Source of the DNA: Paenibacillus marchantiae
GTDB taxonomy: Bacteria > Bacillota > Bacilli > Paenibacillales > Paenibacillaceae
Assembly (NCBI RefSeq): GCF_028771845.1
Contig: NZ_CP118270.1
Span: forward strand, 2,790,001 to 2,854,000
Direction of reading: 5' to 3'
DNA length: 64,000 nucleotides
The notes beneath the pieces were generated by a model. It was not told where the DNA came from. It made no database searches and was given only the letters and a program-made list of their open reading frames with translations. Positions 36,208-44,762 of the stretch are shown one piece after another; within the stretch, counting starts at the first letter, position 1, and the number at the start of each line of letters is the position of its first letter. A program made the position numbers and the translations under genes.

Positions 36208-36966
36208 TTGGGTGAAGGAAATGAAAGAAACCAATTGTGCGAATGTGGAAGTGGGAAAAAAAGAAAAAAGTGTTGTAAAGATAAAAAGCCAAGAATTCAA
36301 TCTGTAAATATGGATATGGAAAATCCCATAGCTATAACAAGCTATGAATTGACTTCTAATGGAGAGTTGAAATTATTTGTAGATGGGCAAGAAGTGACGC
36401 CAAAGATGGCTAACTTAAATATTTCTCTTGATAGACCAAACAAAAAAATCAAGCAAACATTGAAAATTAATCAAAATCCAATGAATTTACAGACTGACCT
36501 CAATGCTTTGCTTCATGATTATGATTTTATCTATGCAGTTGATACCAACACTAGCAACTCTTTAATCAATGACGAGTATTTTTCTGTGGGGGTAGCTTTG
36601 GAATATAAAAATTATAAAAAACAAGAACTTCAATTTCAGAGTTCATTTACAATTCAATTGAACCATAAAGAAAAACACCTTGCTGAAAAACTAGGAATTA
36701 TAGAATTAATAAAAAAAATTATCATTGATAAGAGTTTAGAAACTAACGACCTAAAAATTTTATTAGTCACTGACCATGATTTAGGAAACATTGATCGTTA
36801 TAATTCTAGAGAAATTCCGATGATAGAAGATACTGATTTGTATTTACCTAAAAATTTTACTCTTGTTTATGCTAGTGCTGATAAAAAGAATGACAGCATA
36901 TTAAATAGCATGATTAGTCAATGTGACCAGGAGGCTAGTAGAATTTTGAAGGAAACAATGCGGTGA
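36208..36966 (+). CDS. Cassette 1: SEC-C motif protein
   Basis: 252 residues. The N-terminal SEC-C zinc motif uses C11, C13, C22 and C23 (CECGSGKKRKKCC). The remainder is an AT-rich-coded domain of unknown fold with no membrane segment. TTG at 36208 has AAGGAG eight bases upstream. SEC-C modules occur in SecA and in many accessory proteins as protein- or nucleic-acid-binding tags; the role here is unknown. It lies within the first cassette. Confidence 0.8.
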   Translation: MGEGNERNQLCECGSGKKRKKCCKDKKPRIQSVNMDMENPIAITSYELTSNGELKLFVDGQEVTPKMANLNISLDRPNKKIKQTLKINQNPMNLQTDLNALLHDYDFIYAVDTNTSNSLINDEYFSVGVALEYKNYKKQELQFQSSFTIQLNHKEKHLAEKLGIIELIKKIIIDKSLETNDLKILLVTDHDLGNIDRYNSREIPMIEDTDLYLPKNFTLVYASADKKNDSILNSMISQCDQEASRILKETMR

Positions 36967-36999
36967 TTTTAGTAAGAAGCTCAAGTAGACAGTAACAGC

Positions 37000-37095
37000 G
37001 TATAACATAATATTCACGCTACGAGCATTCGCTCTTGGTCCGGCATTCGCCGGACACCCGACATACGTCGGGTCGTGAATACAGGAACGTTATAG
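37000..37095 (+). repeat. attC-like site 1
   Basis: 96 bases. Outer boxes GTATAAC (37000-37006) and GTTATAG (37089-37095); inner boxes TATTCAC (37011-37017) and GTGAATA (37075-37081). The centre folds further through GTCCGGC / GCCGGAC. Nearly identical to sites 2 and 5. Confidence 0.82.
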
Positions 37096-37123
37096 GAAAT
37101 CAGTAAAATTAAAAGGAGCTTGT

Positions 37124-38881
37124 ATGAATATTTTACCAGAGAAATATAATTTGATAGGTAAATTGATTTACGAGTATACTACTTTGTTAGCAAGAACAAT
37201 AGCCTCTAATCAAATAATAAGCAATGAGCAGTTAAAAACAGAGGTTTTTGAAGAAGTGCTTTTTCAATCAAACAAAGGAACTTTAGCAACAGCAGTGAAG
37301 AATTTAATTATGCCTAGAAATTTGATTGATTTTGACTCACTGGAGGTTTTTTTAACTTCCTATGCAAGTCTGTATGAAGAAACAGTTTCTAATCATCTGT
37401 ATCTTTTAGCCTCGACTGAAGAAATGGAGATAATTGAAAATTTAAAAATCCCAAAAAATAAGGTTTTTAAAAAAGACGAAGCTAATAACGTTTTGGTAAA
37501 ACTTAGAGATGAATATGAGGAAATGTTAGATAATGAGTTGAAAAAATATAATTCAGAATTATTGATGTTTCTTTTATTCTCATTAGCAGACCGCCTGGCC
37601 TATTTATCTAATTTGAGTATTTTAAAAATTAGTGAAGGGGAAATTAATAATCCTAAAAATATTGGAAGGAATCCCATGATGATATTAACTTCGTTAATAT
37701 GTCAAGCTGATGTAAAAGACATGCCTAGAATAAGTGCATATATAGGGGGAGAAAAAAATGTAGTTGATATATTGTTCAATAACGCTTATCAAATTTACAC
37801 TAATGATAATATTCAGTTAGAACAATCATTGAAAAGTGAGGAATTTGATTTAAGAAGAATTTATCAACTTGCATATATGGTTTCTAAAATGAATCTTTTT
37901 TTGGAATCTAACTTTCTTCTTTATGAACATGGAGAATACTTGAAAATAGAAGAAGGAGTATTTCAACAAAGTGGAAAATTTGATGAATTGCTCTCGCGTA
38001 CTCAGCTTGAAATTTCAAAATTTTCTTACGACTCTAAATTAACAAAGCGTATTTTTTCAGAATATTCAAAAAGAGAAGGGTTTTGTCCGAAGGATCTATT
38101 TAAATTAGCTACAATAAGTAACGAAGCACTACGTGCTCAAGTCCACTTATTCACATATGAGAAAGAAAAAATCAGAGAAATTATTCTTAATCTCACTGAT
38201 GTTAAAGAGTACGGAGTTGATAGATTTTTAGATGTTCTTACACTAAAAAAGGACATAAAGTGTATAACGGATAGTAAAAACAAGATATCTATTTACCCAT
38301 TTGTTGAATTAAACAACGGACATATAATGTTTTCTCCACTTCTTCTTTTGCAAGCAAGCCAGATTCTAGAATCGCGCATGTTACAACAATCTTTCACGAA
38401 AAAAGCAGATTTACAAAAGTTTATTTCGAAACATTACGATGAAGCAGGGATCAAAGATTTGAGCCAAGCTCTACTTGAAAAAAATATTCCATATATTGAA
38501 CATTTGAAAATCGATCAGATAAAACATCAAGAAATGAAAAATGCCATAAGTCAGAAAGGCATTACAAAAGAATTTGATTTAATCTTTGTTAAAAATGAAA
38601 CTTTATTTGTTGTAGAGTATAAAACTTGGAAAATAAATTCTTACAACATTATTCAAGTTTTAAAGGAACAAAAAAAGATACTAAATAACATAGCTAGTCA
38701 TGAAAGAGCAATGAAAATTATTGATCTTCATAAAAAAGAATTCAAAAGCCATTTTAAACTTGAAGAATATAATGAAATTGAATTAATTATGGTTTTTCAA
38801 AATCCAACTGCCTTTAAATATTTAAATAATGTTGAAAGGATAAAAGTATTTTCACCAAAAGATTTCATAGAATTTGTATAA
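37124..38881 (+). CDS. Cassette 2: large protein with C-terminal PD-(D/E)XK-like nuclease
   Basis: 585 residues, strongly AT-rich coding. The first 470 residues are mostly helical with no recognised motif. Near residues 480-502 the pattern EFDLIFVKNETLFVVEYKTWK gives an Asp, then hydrophobic strand, then Glu-x-Lys, as in restriction-endonuclease-like folds. AAAAGGAG precedes the ATG. No membrane segment. An anti-phage or DNA-processing role is possible (inference). It is alone in its cassette and is the longest cargo gene. Confidence 0.8.
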   Translation: MNILPEKYNLIGKLIYEYTTLLARTIASNQIISNEQLKTEVFEEVLFQSNKGTLATAVKNLIMPRNLIDFDSLEVFLTSYASLYEETVSNHLYLLASTEEMEIIENLKIPKNKVFKKDEANNVLVKLRDEYEEMLDNELKKYNSELLMFLLFSLADRLAYLSNLSILKISEGEINNPKNIGRNPMMILTSLICQADVKDMPRISAYIGGEKNVVDILFNNAYQIYTNDNIQLEQSLKSEEFDLRRIYQLAYMVSKMNLFLESNFLLYEHGEYLKIEEGVFQQSGKFDELLSRTQLEISKFSYDSKLTKRIFSEYSKREGFCPKDLFKLATISNEALRAQVHLFTYEKEKIREIILNLTDVKEYGVDRFLDVLTLKKDIKCITDSKNKISIYPFVELNNGHIMFSPLLLLQASQILESRMLQQSFTKKADLQKFISKHYDEAGIKDLSQALLEKNIPYIEHLKIDQIKHQEMKNAISQKGITKEFDLIFVKNETLFVVEYKTWKINSYNIIQVLKEQKKILNNIASHERAMKIIDLHKKEFKSHFKLEEYNEIELIMVFQNPTAFKYLNNVERIKVFSPKDFIEFV

Positions 38882-39020
38882 TCTTACTCAAAGGAAAATA
38901 TCATAAGCATACTTCAAATTATTAGTCTTAGCTCACTTACAAATTCAGCACATTTGTTTATAACAAGTAATGTTGAAGATTACAAAAATTCAAAAGTAGA
39001 TTCAGGAGGATACTGACATC

Positions 39021-39116
39021 CTATAACATAATATTCACGCTGCGGGCATACGCCCTGGGTCCGGCAGTCGCCGGACACCCAGCATACGCCGGGTCGTGAA
39101 TACAGGAACGTTAAGC
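39021..39116 (+). repeat. attC-like site 2
   Basis: 96 bases. Outer boxes CTATAAC (39021-39027) and GTTAAGC (39110-39116, fits GTTRRRY); inner boxes TATTCAC (39032-39038) and GTGAATA (39096-39102). The centre holds the nested stem CTGGGTCCGGC / GCCGGACACCCAG. Confidence 0.85.
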
Positions 39117-39290
39117 GAAAGCACTGAATATTTATGACAAGCTCTGTTGGTTGATGAATTGATTGTTAAAGCTCGTGCCTATCACCTTAAATATATCATT
39201 TAAGATGATTATCTTAAGTAATGGATTTTTAAAGCTATAAATAGAGTTAGTTCTCAAGTAAATTTAAAATTAATTGGAGATAGCGACATT

Positions 39291-39793
39291 ATGAAAAAAG
39301 AGGATGTTAATATTCTATCTAAATTTTTGGCATATTTTCAAAATGAAACAGATGGGGAGCAGCATTAGTTGGGGCGGCAATGGTCGAGTCGAAATTAGAA
39401 ATACTACTTAATAAAACCTTATTAGATAATTTCTCAAAAGAAGAATTACTAAGTGGTTTTAATTCACCCATAGGAACATTTAGTTCTAAAATTAAATTAT
39501 GTCATGCCTTGGGTTTTATTACAGATAAAGAAGCTAGAGAAGCGAATTTGATAAGAAAGATAAGAAATGAATTTGCACATAAGCTGGATGATATAACCTT
39601 TTCGAATTCGCCTATTCGAGATTACTGCTTACAACTACAAGCGAATACACCAGGAGATATAAAACATGAGAAGCGTTTTCGTTTTTTATTCGTTAATTCA
39701 GTTGCTCTATTATCTGTAGCTCTATGGCATCGCCCTGAACTTGTGAATAAGCATAAAAAGATAGAAGCAAGAGAATGGGAAATGGAATTATAA
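39291..39793 (+). pseudogene. Cassette 3: MltR-like (mannitol repressor family) gene with frameshift
   Basis: ATG 39291 opens MKKEDVNILSKFLAYFQNETD and hits TAG at 39366 in that frame. One base restored near 39353 would join it to GAALVGAAMVESKLEILL and on to NRSPIGTFSSKIKLCHALGFI-like and IRKIRNEFAHKLDD segments, the MltR pattern. ATG 39380 could still start a 137-residue fragment but has no ribosome site. Either a real decay event or a sequencing error. The family acts as a transcription regulator or is of unknown role outside enterobacteria. Confidence 0.75.
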
Positions 39794-39833
39794 GTAAATT
39801 GATAATAGTAATTTCAAAGAAGTCAGTACCTTC

Positions 39834-39992
39834 GCTTAACACAGCATTCCTTCTGTGGGAATTCGCCCTTGATCGCCAAGAGGGATATCATAGAAGTGAA
39901 TTCAGGCGATACATTCTATCAGCTAAGTCTGACGACCCGTTCCCTTTGGTCACTTAAGCTGATCGAACGTCAGGAATGCGGGAATGTTATGT
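39834..39992 (+). repeat. attC-like site 3
   Basis: 159 bases. Outer boxes GCTTAAC (39834-39840, exact RYYYAAC) and GTTATGT (39986-39992); inner boxes GCATTCC (39844-39850) and GGAATGC (39973-39979), perfectly complementary. The long centre has its own smaller repeats. Confidence 0.8.
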
Positions 39993-40057
39993 GAAACCTA
40001 TGCAAAATATAATCTGATTCTAACATCAAAAAAATAACTAACTTAAGAGGTGTTTTT

Positions 40058-40927
40058 ATGAGTAAGCACAGTGACAATATTTTCTGTGAGTATACGATTA
40101 ATTCATGGGAAGACTGCAGAAAGTTATTTAGAAGCATTGAAAAGTGGGTATTTAGGGGACAATCAAATAGTCAATGGTCATTACAAACTACATTAGAAAG
40201 AGGAGCTAAAATCAATAACTCTAATATTAGAGTTATTCCAATGATTGAAAGAAACATTATTGAAAAATTTCAACGTAGAGCTTTTCATTACTTGGAAAAG
40301 CCTCCAGAAGTAGAGAATGTTTTAGAGTGGTTATCTTTAATACAACATCATGGAGGACCAACGAGATTATTAGACTTTTCCTATTCATACTTTGTGGCTT
40401 TGTTTTTTTCAATCGATCAGGCATTGCAAGAATCCACTGTCTTCTGCCTAAATAAAAAGTTAATCAATGAGAAGGGTCTCGAAACAGAAAAATGGAGAGG
40501 TTTAGAGGATGAGAAGTATTTTGGGACAAGAAAATATTGTAATGAAAAATTAATTGAACAAACTTCAAGCCCACTTGTAATGTTAATTGAGCCCTTTAAT
40601 ATACATGAGCGACTCTCCAGTCAGCAAGGTCTATTCGCTATTCCATTTGAAGGACATCAAGCATTTGAATACAATCTGTCCATAACTGTAAATAGATTTA
40701 GAAAGGAATTACCAATAAGTAAGATAATTGATAATCATGATGAAGATTTAATAGAGTTATTGAATCAGGAATGTGCATTGCTTAAAGTGAATATTCCAAA
40801 AGATTTTCATAATGAAATTAGAAGAGAATTAAAGTTAATGAATATATCTAGTGAGACTATTTATCCAGGAATTGATGGCTTTACAAAATCATTATATGGT
40901 GAATTTGATATAAATTATCGATCTTAA
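40058..40927 (+). CDS. Cassette 4: FRG-domain protein
   Basis: 289 residues. The FRG domain occupies about residues 25-190, with its name-giving motif in WVFRGQSNSQWSLQTTLERG and the second conserved segment QHHGGPTRLLDFSYSYFVALFF. FRG proteins are common in prophages and defence islands; the biochemical activity is not established. TTAAGAGGTG lies before the ATG. No signal peptide. Confidence 0.88.
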   Translation: MSKHSDNIFCEYTINSWEDCRKLFRSIEKWVFRGQSNSQWSLQTTLERGAKINNSNIRVIPMIERNIIEKFQRRAFHYLEKPPEVENVLEWLSLIQHHGGPTRLLDFSYSYFVALFFSIDQALQESTVFCLNKKLINEKGLETEKWRGLEDEKYFGTRKYCNEKLIEQTSSPLVMLIEPFNIHERLSSQQGLFAIPFEGHQAFEYNLSITVNRFRKELPISKIIDNHDEDLIELLNQECALLKVNIPKDFHNEIRRELKLMNISSETIYPGIDGFTKSLYGEFDINYRS

Positions 40928-40958
40928 CCTTGTAGTAATTCTAGATGGCATTGGAATC

Positions 40959-41119
40959 ACATAACACGGTGTTATGCATCGGGCATTCGCCCTCGATCTG
41001 GCAGAGGGATTTCAGAGAAGAGGTAGCAGCCAGACACATCCGCACCGACTAAGCGCATCGCGCTCGGCCACGTTGTGGCCTTAAGTCGGTGGGACGTCGT
41101 GAACACATGAACGTTATGT
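40959..41119 (+). repeat. attC-like site 4
   Basis: 161 bases. Outer boxes ACATAAC (40959-40965) and GTTATGT (41113-41119) are perfect complements; inner GTGTT (40969-40973) pairs with AACAC (41102-41106). The centre includes CACCGACT / AGTCGGTG and GGCCAC / GTGGCC hairpins. Confidence 0.8.
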
Positions 41120-41210
41120 GAAAAACCGAATCATTTGAAAATCTGTATAAACTTTAAAAATAGTGTTCACAGCTACTAAATAATTATTTAAAGAAATGTG
41201 GTAGGAACAT

Positions 41211-41837
41211 ATGTCAAGAAAAAATAACAACCCTGGAAAAAAAGTAAGTGAAAATTGGAAGGTTCTATTGAGAAACACTATACTAACAGCCCTGACAACA
41301 AGTCTAATTACTACAATTTTATCCTTTTCATTATGGAACTGGCAGTTTGATAAAACTAAAGAACAAGAAAAATGGGATAAGAAGTTTGGGATATTTTCAA
41401 GACTTACAGATGACCTTGCTATGCATCATACTTTGCTAAGTGCAAAACTAAAATTTAATCTTGAACTTCATTCAAGAACAAAAGGAATACCATTTGCTTC
41501 AATAGAAGAAAAAAGAAGAATAGAAGATGAGTTGGAAGAGTATTTGCCATATGAATATGAAGGCTTAGTTGAGTATGATAAAAATAAACCTAAATTAATC
41601 GGTTCTTTTTTTATTGCAGAAGCTACATTCGGAGATAAGACAGATAAAGCAATACTGGATTATCTAAACAACATAATTAACAAAAGACCTCAAGAACATA
41701 TTGATACATATCTTGCAAGATTGAACAAAAAAGAAGCAACAATCAATATACAGGACTTAGTAGATAGTATATATATTGATGCTGATATATTAAGACAGAA
41801 TATACTTGAGCAAATGAAGAATGAGTTAGGGTTGTAA
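41211..41837 (+). CDS. Cassette 5: membrane-anchored protein of unknown function
   Basis: 208 residues. A basic N-terminus (1-20) is followed by one hydrophobic helix (about 24-45, TILTALTTSLITTILSF) and a charged helical domain. Topology suggests a single-pass protein. GTGGTAGG precedes the ATG at moderate spacing. No family recognised. It stands alone in its cassette. Confidence 0.75.
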   Translation: MSRKNNNPGKKVSENWKVLLRNTILTALTTSLITTILSFSLWNWQFDKTKEQEKWDKKFGIFSRLTDDLAMHHTLLSAKLKFNLELHSRTKGIPFASIEEKRRIEDELEEYLPYEYEGLVEYDKNKPKLIGSFFIAEATFGDKTDKAILDYLNNIINKRPQEHIDTYLARLNKKEATINIQDLVDSIYIDADILRQNILEQMKNELGL

Positions 41838-41895
41838 TATTTTCTTAGGAGATGAAAACAAAATGAAAAAATTTTCCGAGGATGTCAGGCTAATC

Positions 41896-41990
41896 ACATA
41901 ACATAATATTCACGCTGCGGGCATACGCCCTGGGTCTGGCATTCGCCGGACACTCAGCTACTCTGAGTCGTGAATACAGAAACGTTATCG
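41896..41990 (+). repeat. attC-like site 5
   Basis: 95 bases. Outer boxes ACATAAC (41896-41902) and GTTATCG (41984-41990); inner TATTCAC (41907-41913) and GTGAATA (41970-41976). Nearly identical in the left arm and centre to sites 1 and 2. Confidence 0.82.
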
Positions 41991-42053
41991 GAGATATCCG
42001 AAATGCAGTAAGATCAAGTGTGAAGTATATATTAATTTCTGGAGGCGATATTT

Positions 42054-42386
42054 ATGTTTTATAGAAGGAAATATTATGTAGTCAACAATGACTTCGTTGA
42101 GGTCTTTAATAAACATTTCATTGAAAACAATTTACCTAATCAATTGAAATATGGAGCCAGATTAGTAGGGAGATGGATGGCTCCGCATTCAGAGACTACC
42201 ACTGAGGTTTTTGCAATTTGGGAATATGATAGTAAAGAACAATATGAAGAAATCGAACTGAATGTTCGAAACCCTGAACAAGCCAAGAAGGTCAATTCTT
42301 GGTATGAGAGTCAAGGCGGCAGAGAACGCGTATATAAAGAATGTATTTTTCAAGTGAAGGATTCAGAGATAATTTCTACCTTATAA
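42054..42386 (+). CDS. Cassette 6: NIPSNAP-family protein
   Basis: 110 residues. MFYRRKYYVVNNDFVEVFNKHF, LPNQLKYGARLVGRW and EVFAIWEYDSKEQYEEIE match the NIPSNAP/EthD-like ferredoxin-fold family. TCTGGAGGCG lies upstream. Such proteins are small dimeric alpha-beta barrels of unclear function. One gene per cassette. Confidence 0.88.
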   Translation: MFYRRKYYVVNNDFVEVFNKHFIENNLPNQLKYGARLVGRWMAPHSETTTEVFAIWEYDSKEQYEEIELNVRNPEQAKKVNSWYESQGGRERVYKECIFQVKDSEIISTL

Positions 42387-42594
42387 ACCTTAGCAGCGCA
42401 TGATTGAAACACTTAGGGATGACCGTATGCAGTGAAAATTGGTTTTGAAAGAATCTATTTTTTTATCAATTGAAAGATAAACCAAGTATTGAATTATCTG
42501 CTATCAATAAAGTAAGTTCCGATTAAAAAACCGTGATATTTATATTTTCAATTCTAAATTTACTGAGTAGGTAGTTCAAAGAGGTCAGAAAATC
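42387..42594. other. Non-coding stretch in cassette 6
   Basis: No gene recognised between the NIPSNAP stop and attC-like site 6; AT-rich, with stop codons in all frames. Confidence 0.4.
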
Positions 42595-42758
42595 CGATAA
42601 CAACATATTCACGAATCGCAGCCTGAAGGCTGCTCGGTCTGCCTGAAGTATTTCGGGGATGTGGCTTCAGGCAGACAGCCCTGCACCTCCTAACCGCATC
42701 GCGGCCGGTCCTTCGTACCTTAAGGTGGTGAGGGTTCGTAAATACGAGAACGTTATCT
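42595..42758 (+). repeat. attC-like site 6
   Basis: 164 bases. Outer boxes CGATAAC (42595-42601) and GTTATCT (42752-42758); inner TATTCACGAA (42606-42615) and TTCGTAAATA (42735-42744). The centre contains CTGCCTGAAG / CTTCAGGCAG. Confidence 0.8.
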
Positions 42759-42806
42759 AAAATCAGGACAAATATGTAATATCAAAATCTAGGAGTGTGA
42801 TTCGAC

Positions 42807-43190
42807 TTGGAGAACTCAAATTTAAAAGATCTTATTGAAAAATACCTGAGCGCATATAATACGTTTAACATTGATGGAATGATAGGAGTTTTGAATGAAA
42901 ATATTCATTTTCGAAACATTTCTAAAGGTGAAGTGAATTCGGAAACAAAGGGGATTCAGGAATTCCGCACATTAGCAGAGCAGTCAATTCAGGTATTTTC
43001 TAAAAGGCGTCAAGTAATAAAGAACATTATTTTGACAGGAGATAAAGCAGAGGTTGACATTGATTATGAGGGAATATTGTCCAGTGATCTCCCTAATGGA
43101 ATGAAGGCAGGAGAAACATTAAAACTTCAAGGGAAATCAATATTTCAAATGAAAGATAAGAAGTTAATACTGATTGAAGATCATAGTTGA
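42807..43190 (+). CDS. Cassette 7: NTF2-like (SnoaL-type) protein
   Basis: 127 residues. LIEKYLSAYNTFNIDGMIGVLNENIHFRNIS and the closing strand pattern KGKSIFQMKDKKLILIEDHS-like fit the NTF2/SnoaL cone fold, used by small isomerases, cyclases and binding proteins. The start is TTG at 42807 with AGGAG upstream. Substrate unknown. Confidence 0.85.
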   Translation: MENSNLKDLIEKYLSAYNTFNIDGMIGVLNENIHFRNISKGEVNSETKGIQEFRTLAEQSIQVFSKRRQVIKNIILTGDKAEVDIDYEGILSSDLPNGMKAGETLKLQGKSIFQMKDKKLILIEDHS

Positions 43191-43228
43191 AACAGTATTG
43201 AAAGTTATTCATAGATTACCCTGAAATC

Positions 43229-43290
43229 AGATAACAATATATTCACCGCATCGGGCATACGCCAAGTGTCATGAATACACAACGTTAGTC
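43229..43290 (+). repeat. attC-like site 7
   Basis: Only 62 bases, near the lower end for attC sites. Outer boxes AGATAAC (43229-43235) and GTTAGTC (43284-43290); inner TATTCA (43240-43245) and TGAATA (43272-43277). The short centre resembles a truncated version of sites 1, 2 and 5. Confidence 0.78.
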
Positions 43291-43321
43291 GAAAGAAGTT
43301 TTTAGTTTAGGAGGAGTCTAT

Positions 43322-44089
43322 ATGATATTAGAAAAAGTTATAAATAGAATTGTAATACAAAGTGAATATAAGGATTTTGTTGATAAGTATATAGATAATA
43401 TACATAACGAATTTAAAGGTAAGATCCATAGTATTTATATGTGTGGCTCGATTCCAAAAGGAACGGCTACACCTTTTAAGTCAGATGCAGACTTTACTAT
43501 TGTATGTGCAAATCCCAAAGATATTGATTACGAAAGATTGTCAAATATTAAAGACAGGCTTTTGGAAGAATATCAAGTCCTAACTAAGATCGATACGATT
43601 ATTTGCTCGATTGACGATGTATTAAGTAAACCACATGAGTGGGGTTTTTGGGTTAAGATCATTTGTGTTTGCATACATGGGGATGACATTGGTGAAAAAG
43701 TACACCCGATAGTTATTTCTCCTGAGTTCATATTAGACTTAAATACAGAGACCAAGGAGGAAGTAGATCGTATACATCGTTTACTTTCTAGTGCTAGTGA
43801 TAACACAATGAAAACTAGATATATTAAAGGTTACTCTAAGAGATTAATTCGTGCATTATACTCTTTGGTTTTAGAAGAAACAGGCGTATGGCAAGATGAC
43901 TTTATTAAGATGAAGAATGCCATATTAAACTATTGTGATATTGACTCCGCTTTAGTTGATTATCTGTATGCTTGTTACTTGGATAGTGATGTACTTGTCG
44001 AAGAGTTTCTGGGAATTGCAGATGAAGTATATAGCTATTTTGAGAACGCTTTAAATGCAATGTCTGCTTCCAGAACTTCCTTCGAATAA
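43322..44089 (+). CDS. Cassette 8: nucleotidyltransferase-domain protein
   Basis: 255 residues. The Pol-beta-type active site is visible as CGSIPKG (G42, S43) and SDADF (D55, D57), followed by the third-strand region around KIDTIICS. The C-terminal half is helical, as in aminoglycoside nucleotidyltransferases. AGGAGGAG precedes the ATG. Drug resistance is possible because such genes are classic cassette cargo, but the substrate cannot be assigned. The stop codon lies inside the left box of site 8. Confidence 0.85.
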   Translation: MILEKVINRIVIQSEYKDFVDKYIDNIHNEFKGKIHSIYMCGSIPKGTATPFKSDADFTIVCANPKDIDYERLSNIKDRLLEEYQVLTKIDTIICSIDDVLSKPHEWGFWVKIICVCIHGDDIGEKVHPIVISPEFILDLNTETKEEVDRIHRLLSSASDNTMKTRYIKGYSKRLIRALYSLVLEETGVWQDDFIKMKNAILNYCDIDSALVDYLYACYLDSDVLVEEFLGIADEVYSYFENALNAMSASRTSFE

Positions 44090-44245
44090 CAAAATATTGA
44101 CGATCTGGATCACTCTGAGAAGCGAATGACCACATCTAGCCCCCTAAGCCCGTCGAGACGTCACTGCATTAGGTGTTCGGCAAGCCTCACAACTATAAGC
44201 AGCGACTCTAAGGGGCCTGGACGTTGTCAATACAAAACGTTAAGT
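44084..44245 (+). repeat. attC-like site 8
   Basis: 162 bases. Outer boxes GAATAAC (44084-44090, containing the TAA stop of the preceding gene) and GTTAAGT (44239-44245, fits GTTRRRY); inner ATTGAC (44096-44101) and GTCAAT (44226-44231). Confidence 0.8.
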
Positions 44246-44297
44246 GAAATTCCGGAGATCTAGTTCCAATTGAGTATGAATGTATTAGGAGGAAAGG

Positions 44298-44705
44298 ATG
44301 ATGAATAATGGTATGGCATCATGGCAAGAACTGAAAATAGATTATGAAATTAATCAAATATCTCCCAATATATCAACTAGACTAGAAGATATTGAACGTG
44401 TCCCTACGGGGCTTGGAATAAAAATACTCACTATCCTTATTGAATGGGCTTGCCAGCCACAAAATACCCACCCAATTGAAATAGCGAGGAAAAAGATTAA
44501 AACAATTCCTTCTGATTGGCTAATAGAACATCTTCCTAATGTAGCTAAAACAGCAATTTGTCTTGACGATGAATGGGAGTATCGTAGATTGTTAGAGCTA
44601 CTTTCAGAGGCAATTCCAAAATTACTAGATTGGGGAATTGAACTGGGAATTAATTCTAAAAATGAAGAAATTAAAGAGGCAGCAAATGACTATAAAGAAA
44701 AATAA
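44298..44705 (+). CDS. Cassette 9, gene a: small helical protein, unknown
   Basis: 135 residues, predicted helical, with regularly spaced leucines (LLELLSEAIPKLLDWGIELG). AGGAGGAAAGG lies before the ATG pair at 44298. It resembles immunity-like or HEAT-type small proteins only in general character. No attC-like site follows it; the next gene begins 58 bases on. Confidence 0.7.
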   Translation: MMNNGMASWQELKIDYEINQISPNISTRLEDIERVPTGLGIKILTILIEWACQPQNTHPIEIARKKIKTIPSDWLIEHLPNVAKTAICLDDEWEYRRLLELLSEAIPKLLDWGIELGINSKNEEIKEAANDYKEK

Positions 44706-44762
44706 CAGTTTTGTAGAGTGCAATGAAATGATTCAAACAAGGTTTGAAATGGTGGCCTCAGA

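Noticed and set aside
37000..44245. CRISPR array
   Set aside because: Repeats are long palindromes separated by whole genes, not short repeats with uniform spacers; no cas genes.
37000..44245. Rho-independent terminators or REP/MITE elements as the explanation of the palindromes
   Set aside because: No T-runs follow, ends are always AAC / GTTA, lengths vary in the centre only, and one site contains the stop codon of its gene; attC architecture fits better, though a MITE-like origin is not formally excluded.
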